Source of the DNA: Artocarpus heterophyllus
Taxonomy: Eukaryota; Streptophyta; Magnoliopsida; Rosales; Moraceae
NCBI GenBank assembly: GCA_025403435.1
Contig: CM046341.1
Span: 17,503,319 to 17,567,318 of the forward strand
DNA length: 64,000 nt
Reading direction: 5' to 3'
The notes under the pieces are model-generated. The model had not been told where the DNA came from. It saw only the letters and a list, made by a program, of their open reading frames with translations, and did not search any database. Positions 1 through 10,730 of the stretch are shown piece by piece. Made by a program: the position numbers and the translations under genes. Numbering within the stretch: the stretch's first letter is position 1; each line of letters starts with the position of its first letter.

Positions 1-395
1 TGACTTTTCCTTACTCAGAAAGGAAAAGGAACCTAAAGATGAAGTATACAAAATTTCTCTAGCAATCTCCTTAAATGTAATTGTAAATCACAATCCATGG
101 ACAAGGAAGGACTAGAAACATGGTATGGTTAATATGTATGCCTGATCAAATTCCTAGACCATAATACGGTGTTGTAAATTTGAAACCTGCTGTAAATACT
201 CTTGTTGAGGAATTTAATATTAAGAGTAAGGTTGATATCCCAAGCAAATGAATGGGGATATGGTAACCCATATTTGGAGACAAATAACAAAGACGATTTA
301 GAGACAGAAGTGGAATCATAGAGAAAGTACGATTTCTACTAGCATTGTTAGATTTGAAATTTTGAGGACGAAATTTCTTTAAGGGGGTAGAACCG
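1..395 (+). pseudogene. 3' end of Ty3/gypsy pol (chromovirus-like), decayed
   Basis: This stretch leads into a polypurine tract and an LTR in the plus orientation. Just before the LTR, around 350-390, the DNA reads as the usual pol terminus of plant chromoviruses (a short NFEDEIS-like end followed by a run of G and a stop). Upstream, no frame stays open for long, so the integrase/chromodomain part is decayed and cut off by the window edge. The assignment to a Tekay/Del-like chromovirus is inferred from this ending and from the long LTR that follows. Confidence 0.55.
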
Positions 396-2730
396 TGACA
401 TACACCTGTTAGTTTTTTAATAGGCATTATGGCAATTAAATTAATTATTAGTGTGCCAATTAAAATTTGTTTCATCTAAAATCTATTTCATGTTATTCAT
501 TTCTACTTAGTTTTAAATTTTCTAAAATTTTTCTATATCTATTTAGTATATTTACTTAAATGTCCTTGAAACTTCTAATTATTTACGAAAATGGCATTTT
601 GTCTCTAAAAGCCTCCAAAGAGACTCATTTTTCTTGCCCTCTTTCTTTTCTTTCCTCGTCCTTACCGACACTCTCTTTTTCTCTCTTTCTTTCTTCTTTC
701 TCTTTCTCTTTCTCTTTCTTCTTCTTCTTTACATCCACAGTGAAGCAAAACCAAGGAGATCAAAAGGGAAAATTCAAACGACCCTTTGACAAAAACCATA
801 AACAATCTCTCACAAGCTCAAAGAAGGATTTAGATGATTTCAAGATTAAACTCTACTTTTGAACTATGCTTGAGGTTAGATTTCTAAAACTTTAATCTTA
901 GTTCTCAATTATATTTTGGTATGAAAATTAAGAGAAATGTGTTCTTAATATTTGTGGGTAATTATACAATGTTGTTGAAGTTCGATTTACATAAGTCTTT
1001 ATTTAAAATGAGTTTTTGAGCTAGTTTTGAAACGTTTTGATTTTTGGTTTAGATATGTTTGTTGAGCATGAAAATTTTGAAAAAAATTTATTTATATGTG
1101 TTTAAATGTGTTGATCCATGGTTTTTATGCATTTTCTATACCCTAAAGATTGTTAAAAAGGATTTGGTTGAGGTTTAAAGTTTGAAAAATTTGAAAATGG
1201 AAATTGGAATTCCCAGAAGTTGTTCGTCGGTAGGCCGATCTTTTCAATCAGCATGTCGAAACCGTCGGCAGGTTCGGTAGGCTGAACACCATGAATCGGC
1301 ATGCCAAACACTGTTTAGTTTGGTAGGCTGATGAACAGTACCAATAGGTCGATGAATAGTAATCAGCAGGTTGAAAAAGAGTCCAAACATAGCAGTTTTA
1401 TTCAGAAGGTTGGAAATAGTTGATCGGTAGGCCGATTAGGCATTCCAAACACACTTGTTGTACACCATTTTATGTTACAAAATGTTCCGAGGATTTCATA
1501 TAAATGATTATGGTACATTAATAAGACTAGATGGTAAATCAATATGATTATGGATTAAGAATTTAGTTTAAGTATGGCTATTTTTATAGGTTGTAGGATG
1601 ACAGAGTACTTGGAGCTTATGTTGTGAGCTAGAAGTCATCAGCATGGTATTCGCTAAGAGGTAGGGAATTTATTACTCATCTTTTGTGAGATTTTTGTAG
1701 AATTAAAATTAATTGTTTTATTGCAAGATATATATATGCTATTATATGAGTATCACATATGAGATAATGATATGAACTCTTCCTGTGTTATACAACGAGA
1801 AATATATTGATTTGACATATGTTGTTGTAAATTGAAAACCATGGTTAGGAATAATTAACTTTATTAATAATGAATGATTATAGATGAATGGTAAGACGTA
1901 AAGAGGGCGGCGGTTACGTCGTTAGGCACGAATACCCTAAAAGGGAAAATAGGGGGAGGCGACGGCTCTCCCTTTGGTCGAAAGTCCCAGAACACACTGT
2001 ACAAGAATCGACTTGGTGAGAATCTAAGGCTTGATGTCCTCTCACCAGAATACCCTTGGAATGATTGGAGGGTAGTCAAGCGTGCCGATTTAGGTTTCGT
2101 TGAGTTGAATGATATGATATTCTATTGCACGGTGGATATAGATGAGCATAATTGAATCCCGAATTAATATGTGTATATATATGTATGGAACTTAGTAAGA
2201 ATGATCATAAGATATCCAATGGAATTGAACATGATAACATTGATGAATAATATTGTGAACTAACTAACTAACCATTTAGGTTTTAATGTGGTAAGGACAA
2301 AAACCTAAATGTGAGTAATAGTTTTTCTTACTGAGCATGTTATTGCTCATCCCGTTATATTTCTATCTTTTCAGGACTCACAAAATGTGAGGTGGTGACA
2401 AAAAAAAAACATAGTTGAGGAAGTTATGTAGCTGTATTACATTGGAATTGCTTCATTTGTTAGAGAATGTACTTCATGATAATGTAAGCATCTTGTGTTA
2501 CGTTCTGGCACTGTATTAAGATTATATTGAAGGTTGAAATGATGATGATGACAGTTGTTATTATAAAATATATAGTGCTATATTAAACTGTGGCTTATTT
2601 GTTTATGTTTTTATTTTGTTTTGAGAGTTTTCATTTAAGTCCCGGGCATATTTTTTTGATTTTTTGTTTTTATTTTTTAATTTTTATTTTATTTATTAAA
2701 AACTGTTAACCTCCACTTTGGGGCATTACA
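396..2730 (+). mobile_element. Long LTR of a chromovirus-like Ty3/gypsy element
   Basis: The LTR starts TGACAT directly after the polypurine tract AAGGGGGTAG (381-390) and ends GGGGCATTACA at 2730, giving about 2.3 kb, a length typical of Tekay-type elements. It contains a pyrimidine-rich tract at about 645-733, a GC-rich cluster of GGTAGGCCGA-like motifs at 1225-1450, and otherwise AT-rich sequence. No second LTR or target duplication lies within the window on the left, so completeness cannot be judged. The short reading frames inside it (for example 560-862) show no domain. Confidence 0.65.
1225..1450. repeat. Degenerate GC-rich motif cluster inside the LTR
   Basis: A loosely repeated word of the form TCGGTAGGCCGAT or TCGGCAGGTTGA recurs about eight to ten times, for example at 1227, 1270, 1298 and 1423. 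Several copies differ only by C-to-T or G-to-A changes, as expected from methylation-driven decay. The same word occurs in the LTR and leader of Copia-2 further right. Confidence 0.6.
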
Positions 2731-3007
2731 GACAAGCGTTTACCCTAGCGGAGATCTGAAGGTAAATCAATGTAGTAATGGTGGTGAAGTGGATTTTCTT
2801 TGAAGGGAGCAAAGGCAACAATTCTAAGTACCGTGCAAGTCATGTCCACAGTCTCCTCCAACAAATCAAGCATTCCGTTGCAGGCAATGGAAGGATTTGC
2901 ATCAAAATTTGCAGGGAATGAGGACTTTGATATTCTCCATTTTCTAGTCTACGAAGAAAAAATCAAGGCAGCAAAGTCTGCCTACAATCAGAGTAATAAT
3001 CAGTCCT
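2731..3007 (+). other. Unassigned stretch with a short open frame (2800-3009)
   Basis: This lies between the chromovirus LTR and the scrambled end of the left Copia-A copy. It holds a 69-codon frame with non-repetitive, fairly normal codon use, including the segment EGFASKFAGNEDFDILHF. The last codons run into the Copia-A LTR fragment. A pyrimidine-AG acceptor-like site precedes the AATGGAAGG segment near 2885, so this could be a host exon remnant. I do not recognise the protein. Confidence 0.25.
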
Positions 3008-3087
3008 GATATGAAATTAATGCGATAGAAACAAAGATCAAAACCACTTGATACCACTTGATACGAAATCAAAGCCTCGTATACCTT
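3008..3087. other. Scrambled Copia-A junction
   Basis: Bases 3008-3044 match the first 37 bases of the Copia-A LTR. They are followed by pieces of the primer-site region (CCACTTGATACC, then TTGATACGAAATC) and by CAAAGCCTCG, which normally flanks the gag start. The sequence then jumps into integrase near 3080. Short out-of-order pieces like this fit template switching during reverse transcription or microhomology repair, so the left copy is a rearranged truncation rather than a simple deletion. Confidence 0.6.
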
Positions 3088-3770
3088 CTCCATCAATGTC
3101 CTATTCATTCGCTTAACAACAACATTTTGCTGTGGAGTACGTCGGACTGTTAAATCCCTCATAATTCCTTCTGACTTACAGAGGCCATTAAATTCATCTG
3201 AACAAAACTCCAAGCCATTATCAGTACGGAGATGTTTAATTGGCTTACTGGTCTGCTTTTCTACCATGGTCTTCCAATCCTTGAATGTAGTAAAAACATA
3301 ATTCTTTTGCTTCAAAAAGAATGTCCATACCTTTCTGGAGAAGTCAAAAAGAATGTCCATACCTTTCTGGAGAAGTCATCAATAATCATAAGCATGTAAT
3401 TAGCTCCACCTTGAGAAGGAACCGTAGATGCTCCCTAAAGGTTAGAATGAACATACTCTACAATATCCTTTATGTTGTGAATGCCTTTGCCAAATCTGAC
3501 TCTCCTTTGTTTTCCAAACATGTAGTGCTCACAAAACTCCATCTTGCCTATGCACTGTCCATCAAGGAATCCTCTTTTACTTAACTCTGCCATCCCAAGC
3601 TCACTCATATGCCCCAGTCGCATATGCCATAACTTAGTAAGATCACTATCAGACATAGTGGACGTAGTAACAACTGCATCTCCTATAACTATAGTCCTCT
3701 TCAGAACATATAAACCAGCTGTCTTTTTTAGCCCTTTCATCATAACAAGAGCACCTTTGTTGACCTTCAA
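3080..3770 (-). pseudogene. Copia-A left copy: GAG-pre-integrase and integrase fragment
   Basis: On the minus strand the GAG-pre-integrase part (3435-3770) shows the LWHMRLGHMSELGM motif of the zinc-binding H-H region, with CEHYMFGKQRRVRF after it. The integrase core remnant (to about 3080) contains the TDNGLEF aspartate motif and RTPQQNVVVKRMNRTL, where the normal PQQNGVAERMNRTL has lost the catalytic glutamate (E to K). Frames change near 3435. A 32-bp stretch is tandemly duplicated at about 3315-3377. The rest of integrase, RT and RNase H are missing because the copy is cut at the scrambled junction. It cannot be functional. Confidence 0.85.
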
Positions 3771-4918
3771 AACTCAACCTTCACCGAAGTACCTATAACC
3801 TTTGAATCTAGAGCACTCAAGGAAATTAAATTCCTCTTTAGATCAGGGACATGCCTCACTTCACCCAGTGTCCTTACTACTCCATCATACATCTTGATCC
3901 TAATAGTTCCAATACCAGCAATCTTGCATGGAGTGTTATTACCCATCAAAACAGAGCCTTTAGATACTGTTTCATATGTTGAAAACCAGTCCTGGTTGGG
4001 ACACATATGAAACGTACATGCAGAGTCAAGAACCCAATCCTCACAGGGTTTGGATTCACCATTAGAAATCACCAAGATCTCTCCTTCAGAAACTTCTTCC
4101 ACAACACTGGCCTCACCGATCTTATCCATTTTCTTTCCCTTTTGATCAGCCGCTCTCTTATTCTTGTTTTGCAATTTATAGCAGTTGGTCTTAATGTGCC
4201 CCTTTTTCTTACAATAGTTGCAGATTTCATCCTTGTGCCTGGACTTCGATCTGCCCCTCACATCAGCACCAGAACTAAAACTCCTCTCCTGAGTGCTACC
4301 ACGAACAACAAGGCCTTCTCCTTGAGCCGCAGGTTCAGTCACAAGCTGCTTCATCTTTTCTTTAGACAGCAAGGCATCATAAACTTCATCCAAAGTAAGT
4401 GTATCTCAGCCATACAAAATTGTATCTCTAAACGTTGCATATGATGAGGGCAGCGAACACAACAAGATTAACCTTAAGTCTTCTTCCTCATACTTAACGT
4501 CCATGGCCTCTAAATCAGAGACAATCTCCTTAAAAATGGTTAATTGTTCTTCAAGAGACGCACCTTTAGCCATCTTGTGTAGATGCAAACGTTGCTTCAG
4601 ATGCAGTTTACTGGTGAGACTTTTCGTTATACACAATTGCTCCAACTTCAACCATAACGCAACACTGGTTTTCTCCTTCAAAACATCCTGCAAAATTCTA
4701 TTCGACAGATGAAGTTGAATTTGGGTTAAAGCCTTCCGATCCTTACGTTGTTTCTCCTTCGTCGTCCATGATGAGGGCATCTTCTTAAACCCTATCAGCA
4801 CTTCTTCCAAATCCATCTGCGCCAGCACAGGCCGCATCTTAACCTGCCAAAGACTAAACCTGGTGTCGCAATCCAAAAGTGGAATGTCGTACTTCATTAT
4901 TGCCATCGCCGAAATCAA
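3767..4918 (-). pseudogene. Copia-A left copy: gag and protease region
   Basis: Minus-strand gag (4406-4918) begins with the Tork/Tnt1-like MKYDIPLLDCDTRFSLWQVK start. An in-frame break near 4400 separates it from the zinc knuckle and protease part (3767-4393). The knuckle is [14 protein letters not shown] (CX2CX4HX4C). The aspartic protease site reads [12 protein letters not shown], an altered form of the usual D-S/T-G/A signature. It is nearly identical to the right copy at 8493-9425. The lineage call (Tork-like) comes from the gag and primer site and is moderately secure. Confidence 0.85.
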
Positions 4919-4924
4919 AGCCTC

Positions 4925-4936
4925 GCTCTGATACCA
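4925..4936 (-). other. Primer binding site of Copia-A left copy
   Basis: The minus strand reads TGGTATCAGAGC, the standard site complementary to initiator-Met tRNA in plant Ty1/copia elements. It lies two bases from the LTR edge. Confidence 0.85.
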
Positions 4937-4938
4937 CT

Positions 4939-5362
4939 TGATACGAAATTAATGCGATAGAAACAAAGATCAAAAACATGCAGAGAATTTACGTGAAAAC
5001 CCAAAACAGGAAAAAACCACAGGCAGAGGAGAAGAAAATCACTAAACTAGTGAAGATTACAATGGAGGCGCTAGGGAGGCTCAAAATTCGCTAATCATAA
5101 AGCCCTAACGCAATACATCATATATATAGGTATAGACAAAACCCTATGGGCCCAAAAATATAAACTAAACGGCCCAACAACAAAGGTCCGTACCGCGGGG
5201 GCAAACCCTAGCGAGATCAGTGGTGGGCTACAGATAGGCCCGATCCCTTCGCTACCACCATAGATCTCATGAAAAATCCCACTTTTGTTTTTTACCATAA
5301 TTTGTCGCACCATGAGCTTTTCGGGTCGGGTCAAACTAAATTCAGGTCACCATATTTTAACA
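4939..5362 (-). repeat. Copia-A shared LTR (424 bp)
   Basis: On the plus strand it begins TGATACGAAATTAAT and ends TATTTTAACA, giving TG...CA ends. On its left lies the primer site of the left copy, and on its right the polypurine tract of the right copy, so one LTR serves two elements. It is about 80 bp longer than the right LTR, which has an internal deletion near 9715. Confidence 0.85.
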
Positions 5363-5378
5363 ATCTCCACCTTGACAC
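5363..5378 (-). other. Polypurine tract of Copia-A right copy
   Basis: The minus strand reads GTGTCAAGGTGGAGAT directly before the LTR start TGTTAAAATA, the normal plus-strand priming site arrangement. Confidence 0.75.
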
Positions 5379-5453
5379 GAATTCCACTTCAAGGAACAAA
5401 TCTTTAATGAGCTATCTTCACCTCTTCCACAAAAAAACCACTAAGGGCAAACT

Positions 5454-6122
5454 TCAATAGTGAACACCAACCAAGTCCAAGCAATGCTCAAACTTGGATG
5501 TAGATAATGTCTTAGTCATCATATCAGTAGGATTATCATGGGTACTAATCTTGCTCACAATAATATCACCACGAGCAATAACCTCACGAACAAAGTGATA
5601 ACGAACATCGATGTGCTTAGTTCTCTCATGAAACATCTGATCTTTAGTGAGAAAAATAGCACTCTAACTATCAAAAAACACCGTAGTAATCTGCAAGTCT
5701 TCACTGAGCTCACCAAATAGCCCCTTCAACCAAATAACTTCCTTACAAGCTTCAGTGATCGCCATATATTATGCCTCAGTAGTAGACAAAGCCACTGTAG
5801 TCTACAAAGTAGCCTTCCAACTAATAGCATAGCCACCAACGGTAAATACATATCCTGTAAGCGATCTCCTCTTATCAAGATCTCCAGCAAAATCAGAGGC
5901 AACATATCCAATGACTCCATCTCTTGTCCTCCCAAACTGTAAACATGTATTAGTAGTACCACGCAAGTACCTGAATATCCATTGAACTGCTTTCCAATGT
6001 TCCTTACCAGGATTAGCCAAGTATCTACTAACTGTATTCACTGCATATGATAAGTCTGGATGAGAACATACCATAGCATACATGAGTGATCCCATTGCAC
6101 TAGAATATGGAACTCGAGACAT
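5454..6122 (-). pseudogene. Copia-A RNase H region
   Basis: Two frames cover the copia RNase H part. The segment at 5802-6122 begins SRVPYSSAMGSLMYAMVCS and includes GYVASDFAGDLDKRRSLTGY. The end at 5454-5636 has [14 protein letters not shown] and [12 protein letters not shown]. These are the usual H/D landmarks of this family. A frameshift and a stop near 5640-5800 break it. It follows RT on the same strand. Confidence 0.85.
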
Positions 6123-6143
6123 ATACTCAATCTCATCGTCTGA

Positions 6144-7235
6144 TTATGGAGACAAAGTGGAAGAAAGTTTGAAATACGTAGCTAGTGGAGTACTCACAGG
6201 TTTAGCACTATGCATATTGAATCTTTGCAAAACTTTTTCAATGTACCCTTTCTGACTCAAATATAACTTGCCTACCTTTCTATCTCTTAGAATCTCCATG
6301 CCAAGAATCTTCTTTGCAGCCCCCAAATCTTTCATCTCAAACTCTTTACTAAGTTGAGCCTTTAACTTCTTAATCTCTCCTTTATCCTTGGCAGCAATCA
6401 ATATATCATCAACATATAAGAGCAAATAAACAAAGGACCCATTATCACCCTTCTTGAAGTAGACACAACTGTCATAGCTACTCCTCTTAAACTCATGAGC
6501 GATCATAAATGAGTCAAACCTCTTATACCATTGCCTGGGAGATTGTTTCAGGTCGTAGAGAGACTTTTTCAATAAGCACACATGGCCCTCCTTACCTAAA
6601 ACTACAAAGCCCTTTGGCTGCTGCATGTAGATATCTTCCTCAAGCTCCCCATGCAAGAATGCAGTCTTCACATCTAACTGCTCAAGCTCAAGATCCTGCA
6701 TGGCCACAATACCAAGCAAAGCTCGAATCAAACTATGCTTCACAACTGAAGAGAACACGTCCGTGAAGTCTACACTTGGAACCTGACTATAACCTTTTGC
6801 AACTAGTCTGGCCTTATATCTGTGTTCTTCAACTCCTGGCATACCATCTTTTCTCTTAAACAACCACTTGCAGCAAACATCTTTCTTATCTTTAGGCAAC
6901 CTCACCAAATTCCAAGTGTCATTCTTATGAAGAGATTCCATCTCCTCCTGCATAGCAATCATCCATTTCCCTGAGTCATTACAACTAACCGCCTCTGAAT
7001 AAGTGGAAGGTTCTTCACTGCAACTAATACCTTCCGCCACTGATAAAGCATAAGCCACCAAGTCGGCCTCAGCAAACCTCTTTGGTGGCCTAACTTCTCT
7101 TCTAGGAATATCCTTGGCAATGGAATACTGTGGTAGTCTCGGCGGCGGTGATGGGGAAGCAACATCTCCATGACTTTCTAAACTTGACTGAAACATGGAA
7201 TCGAATGATGTACCAATCTCAATCTGAAGCTCCAC
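6144..7235 (-). pseudogene. Copia-A reverse transcriptase
   Basis: This is the longest frame in the element, about 363 codons. It has all RT landmarks in order: CKWLFKRKDG, KARLVAKGYSQ, DVKTAFLHGELEEDIYM and the catalytic YVDDILIAAKD. It joins the integrase frame immediately upstream at an in-frame TAG at 7236-7238, so only one stop separates the two parts there. A stop just downstream (near 6140) splits it from RNase H. This is the best preserved domain of the element. Confidence 0.9.
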
Positions 7236-8330
7236 CTATCTGCTAGACTTCTCCTGATCAATGTCACTAGATCCCGTAGTAGATGTCCCACGTAACATGG
7301 TAGTCTCATCAAACACAACATCTCTACTAATAATTACCTTCTTGGTTTCCAGGCACCATAACTTGAAGCCTTTAACTCCAGGCTTATAACCAAGAAACAC
7401 ACACTTCATAGATCTAGGCTCTAATTTACCATTATCAACATGAGCATAGGCAAGACAGCCAAAAATTCTTAAATTAGAGTAATCTGCAGGTTTACCCGAC
7501 CATACCTCCTGTGGAGTCTTCTTGTTAATAGCAATAGAAGGAGAGCGATTTACCAAGTAGCAAGCTGTAGAAGCAGCTTCAGCCCAAAACAACTTAGGTA
7601 GCCCAGTATTGGAGCGAATACAACGTACCTTCTCCATCAATGTTCTATTCATTCGCTCTGCCACACCATTTTGTTGTGGAGTACGTCGGACTGTTAAATC
7701 CCTCATAATTCCTTCTGACTTACAGAAGCCATTAAATTCATCTGAACAAAACTCTAAGCCATTATCAGTGCGGAGACGTTTAACTGGCTTATCGGTCTGT
7801 TTTTTTACCATGGTCTTCCAATGTCTGAACGTAGCAAAAACATCATTCTTTTGTTCAAAAAGAATGTCCATACCTTTCCGGAGAAGTCATCAATAATCGT
7901 AAGCATGTAATTAGCTCCACCTAGAGAAGGAACCATAGATGGTCTCCAAAGGTCAGATGGAACATACTCCAGAATATCCTTTGTGTTGTGAATGCCTTTG
8001 CCAAATCTGGCTCTCCTTTTTTTTTTCCAAACACACAGTGCTCACAAAACTCCATCTTGCCTACGCACTATCCATCAAGCAATCCTCTTTTACTTAACTC
8101 TGTCATCCTAAGCTCACTCATATGCCCCAGTCGCATATGCCATAACTTAGTGAGATCACTATCAGACATAGTGGATGTAGTAACAGCTGCATCTCCTATA
8201 ACTATAGTCCCTTTCAGAACATATAAACCAGCTGTCTTTTTCAGCCCTTTCATCATAACAAGAGCACCTTTGCTGACCTTCAAAACTCCACCTTCACCGG
8301 AGTACTTGTAACCTTTTGAGCACTCAAGGA
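7236..8330 (-). pseudogene. Copia-A GAG-pre-integrase and integrase
   Basis: The pre-integrase frame (8068-8283) has LWHMRLGHMSELRM and ends in a premature stop at the position where the left copy reads on. The integrase frame (7236-7871) has RTDNGLEFCSDEF, RTPQQNGVAERMNRTL with the catalytic glutamate, and the C-terminal PSIAINKKTPQEVW to KCVFLGY region. The first catalytic aspartate region (7890-8010) is present but in shifted frames. At least two frame breaks are seen. Confidence 0.88.
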
Positions 8331-8492
8331 AATTAAATTCCTCTTTAGATCAAGGACATGCCTCACTTCACCCAATGTCCTTACTACTCCATCATACATC
8401 TTGATCCTAATAGTTCCAATACCAGCAATCTTGCATGGAGTGTTATTACCCATCAAAATAGAGCCTTTAGATACTGTTTCATATGTTGAAAA

Positions 8493-9425
8493 CTAGTCTT
8501 GGTTGGGACACATATGAAACGTACATGCAGAGTCAAGAACCCAATCCCCACAGGGTTTCGATTCACCATCAAAAATCACCAAGAGCTCCCCTTCAGAAAC
8601 TTCTTCCACAACACTGGCCTTACCGGTCTTTTTCGTTTGCCTTCCTTTTTGATCAGCCGCTCTCTTATTCTTGTTTTGCAGTTTATAGCAGTCGGTCTTA
8701 ATGTGCCCCTTTTTCTTACAATAGTTGCAGATTTTGTCCTTGTGCCTGGACTTCGATCTGCCCTTCACATCAGCACCAGAACTAAAACTCCTCTCCTGAG
8801 TCCTACCACGAACAACAAGGCCTTCTCCTTGAGCCGCAGGTTCAGTCACAAGCTGCTTCATCTTTTCTTTAGACAGCAAGGCATCATAAACTGCATCCAA
8901 AGTAAGTGTATCCTGGCCATACAAAATTGTATCTCTAAACGTTGCATATGATGAGGGCAACGAACACAACAAGATTAACCCTAAGTCTTCTTCCTCATAC
9001 TTAACGTCCATGGCCTCCAAATCAGAGACAATCTCCTTAAAAATGGTTAAGTGTTCTTCAAGAGACGCACCTTCAGCCATCTTGTGTAGATGCAAACGTT
9101 GCTTCAGATGCAGCTTACTGGTGAGACTTTTCGTTATACACAATTGCTCCAACTTCAACCATAACGCAGTACCGGTTTTCTCCTTCAAAACATCCTGCAA
9201 ATTTCTATTCGACACATGAAGTTGAATTTGGGTTAAAGCCTTCCGATCCTTACGTTGTTTCTCCTTCGTCGTCCACGATGATGGTATCTTCTCAAACCCT
9301 AACAGCGCTTCTTCCAAATCCATCTGCCCCAACACAGCCCGCATCTTAACCTGCCAAAGACTAAACCTGGTGTCGCGATCCAAAAGTGGAATGTCGTACT
9401 TCATTTTTGCCATCGCCGAAATCAA
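8493..9425 (-). pseudogene. Copia-A gag and protease start
   Basis: A 310-codon frame runs from the gag N-terminus (MKYDIPLLDRDTRFSLWQ) through the knuckle [14 protein letters not shown] to the protease start [12 protein letters not shown]. It stops near 8493, and the downstream protease continues in other frames to about 8330. The gag part itself is uninterrupted, unlike the left copy. The N-terminal codons lie about 20 bases from the primer site, which fits a very short leader. Confidence 0.88.
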
Positions 9426-9431
9426 AGCCTC

Positions 9432-9443
9432 GCTCTGATACCA
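9432..9443 (-). other. Primer binding site of Copia-A right copy
   Basis: The minus strand reads TGGTATCAGAGC next to the 5' LTR, identical to the left copy. Confidence 0.85.
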
Positions 9444-9445
9444 CT

Positions 9446-9789
9446 TGATACGAAATTAATACGATAAAAACAAAGATTAAAAACACGCAGAGAATTTACA
9501 GGGAAATCCAAAATGAGAAAAAACCATTGGTAGAGGAGAAGAAAATCACTAAATTCGTAAAGATTACAATGGAGGCTCTAGGGAGGCTCAAAATTCGCTA
9601 ATCATAAAGCCCTAACGCAATACATCATATATATAGGTATAGGCAAAACCTTATGGGCCTGAAAATATAAACTAAACGGCCCAACAACAAAGGTCTGTAC
9701 CGTAGGGGCTCTGCCCCCGCACCACAATTTGTTGCACCGCGAGCTTTTCGGGTTAGGCCAAACTGAATTCGGGTCACCATACTTTAGTA
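9446..9789 (-). repeat. Copia-A 5' LTR of right copy (344 bp)
   Basis: It starts TGATACGAAATTAAT like the other LTR and ends TACTTTAGTA, with the terminal CA mutated to TA. About 80 bp present in the left LTR between the GGGGGC and CACAATTTGT segments is missing. The base after it belongs to the F-box gene remnant. Confidence 0.82.
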
Positions 9790-10421
9790 AGTCCCGTAAA
9801 CCATATCACCAGTAAATAGTACCATGACCCTGTGTCTCTATTGATCTAGTTTGAGCTGTCGATGAGGTCGTTGTTCTTGTACGCAAGGCTCACAGACAAA
9901 TCCCCCAATTTGAGCCGATGAATCTGACTTGGTTAGTTTAGGGAGCTCAACCCATTGCCTAGTAAACAGACTGCATATTGCGAGACGTTCCACAATATCA
10001 CTATCAGGTGGAAAATATCCGGACTTTCTGCCAAGGCAAAAAGCTCAAAAAATGCTCGTCATAGTAGAGAATGTGGGATTTCTTAGGATGATATTCGCAC
10101 ATTGGTTTTCAGATCAAATCTAGAGGGCAAGGAGGATTTAGATCTAGAACCTATTCTTTCATGATGGTAGTCAGCTGAATTGATGATAGAGAACCAATAC
10201 TTGCAGACAGCGCTACATCGGATTACAGATCGCACATCTGCTACTCGAATTAATATTTCAAGAAGCAGATCATATCTAAGACTATAAATGGCTGATTCCG
10301 CTTTTGCTTTTCTCCTCCTCTTTCCGTTGTCACTTCTCTCACTAATACTAATTTGCTGCTGCTGCGGCTGCTGCATATTGAACTTGACGATTGTCTCTTG
10401 CTGTCTTCCTCTTATTATCAT
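9790..10421 (-). pseudogene. F-box protein gene, truncated by Copia-A
   Basis: The minus-strand frame 10083-10421 has a glutamine-rich start (MQQPQQQQ is the more likely initiator, 16 codons in). An F-box follows at residues 46-86, with LRYDLLLEILIRVADVRSVI and RCSAVCKYWFSII. F-box proteins bind SKP1 in SCF ubiquitin ligases. After a frameshift near 10085, a second frame continues with VERLAICSLFTRQWVELPKL and GFVCEPC, the kind of segment found in the C-terminal half of plant F-box proteins. It is interrupted by stops near 10050 and 9840. The gene then runs into the Copia-A LTR at 9789 and its 3' part is not seen. Frameshift, stops and truncation make it a pseudogene. Confidence 0.7.
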
Positions 10422-10730
10422 TATTAGTGGACCTGCGCATATATAAGTATAATTATATTAGTTTTTACATTCTAATCTCTTTGGTCATCACACAGAGCCT
10501 TTGTTATTGTAAAACAAATAGCAAAAACCACAAAATGACAACAGTTCACACACGTAAGCTATTTTTTATTTCTTTTGGTTCTTCTAGCAAAAGAGGAAAA
10601 AAAATGTAACTGAACGGGAACACATATACAACTACCACTAACAACATATCATAGATTCCTAACTAATTGGAATCTAACATTTTGTAAGTAGTGGAGTTTT
10701 AACCTATGGGATAAAAATAATCTCTCCATT
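10422..10730. other. Upstream region of the F-box remnant
   Basis: AT-rich non-coding DNA. A TATA-like stretch (CATATATAAG) lies at about 10438-10447, close to the first ATG of the F-box frame, which favours the internal start. I see no other feature. Confidence 0.3.

Larger units (their letters stand above)
4939..9789 (-). mobile_element. Copia-A, right (full-length) copy, Ty1/copia
   Basis: Minus-strand order from right to left: 5' LTR (9446-9789), primer site, gag, protease, integrase, RT, RNase H, polypurine tract, 3' LTR (4939-5362). The 3' LTR also serves as the 5' LTR of the truncated left copy (3008-4936), so the pair is a head-to-tail tandem sharing one LTR, as arises by LTR-LTR recombination between copies. 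The right edge lies inside an F-box gene. No target duplication can be checked because the left end of the tandem is rearranged. Confidence 0.85.

Noticed and set aside
560..862. Ser/Phe-rich frame resembling a membrane protein
   Set aside because: It is a translation of a pyrimidine tract inside the chromovirus LTR.
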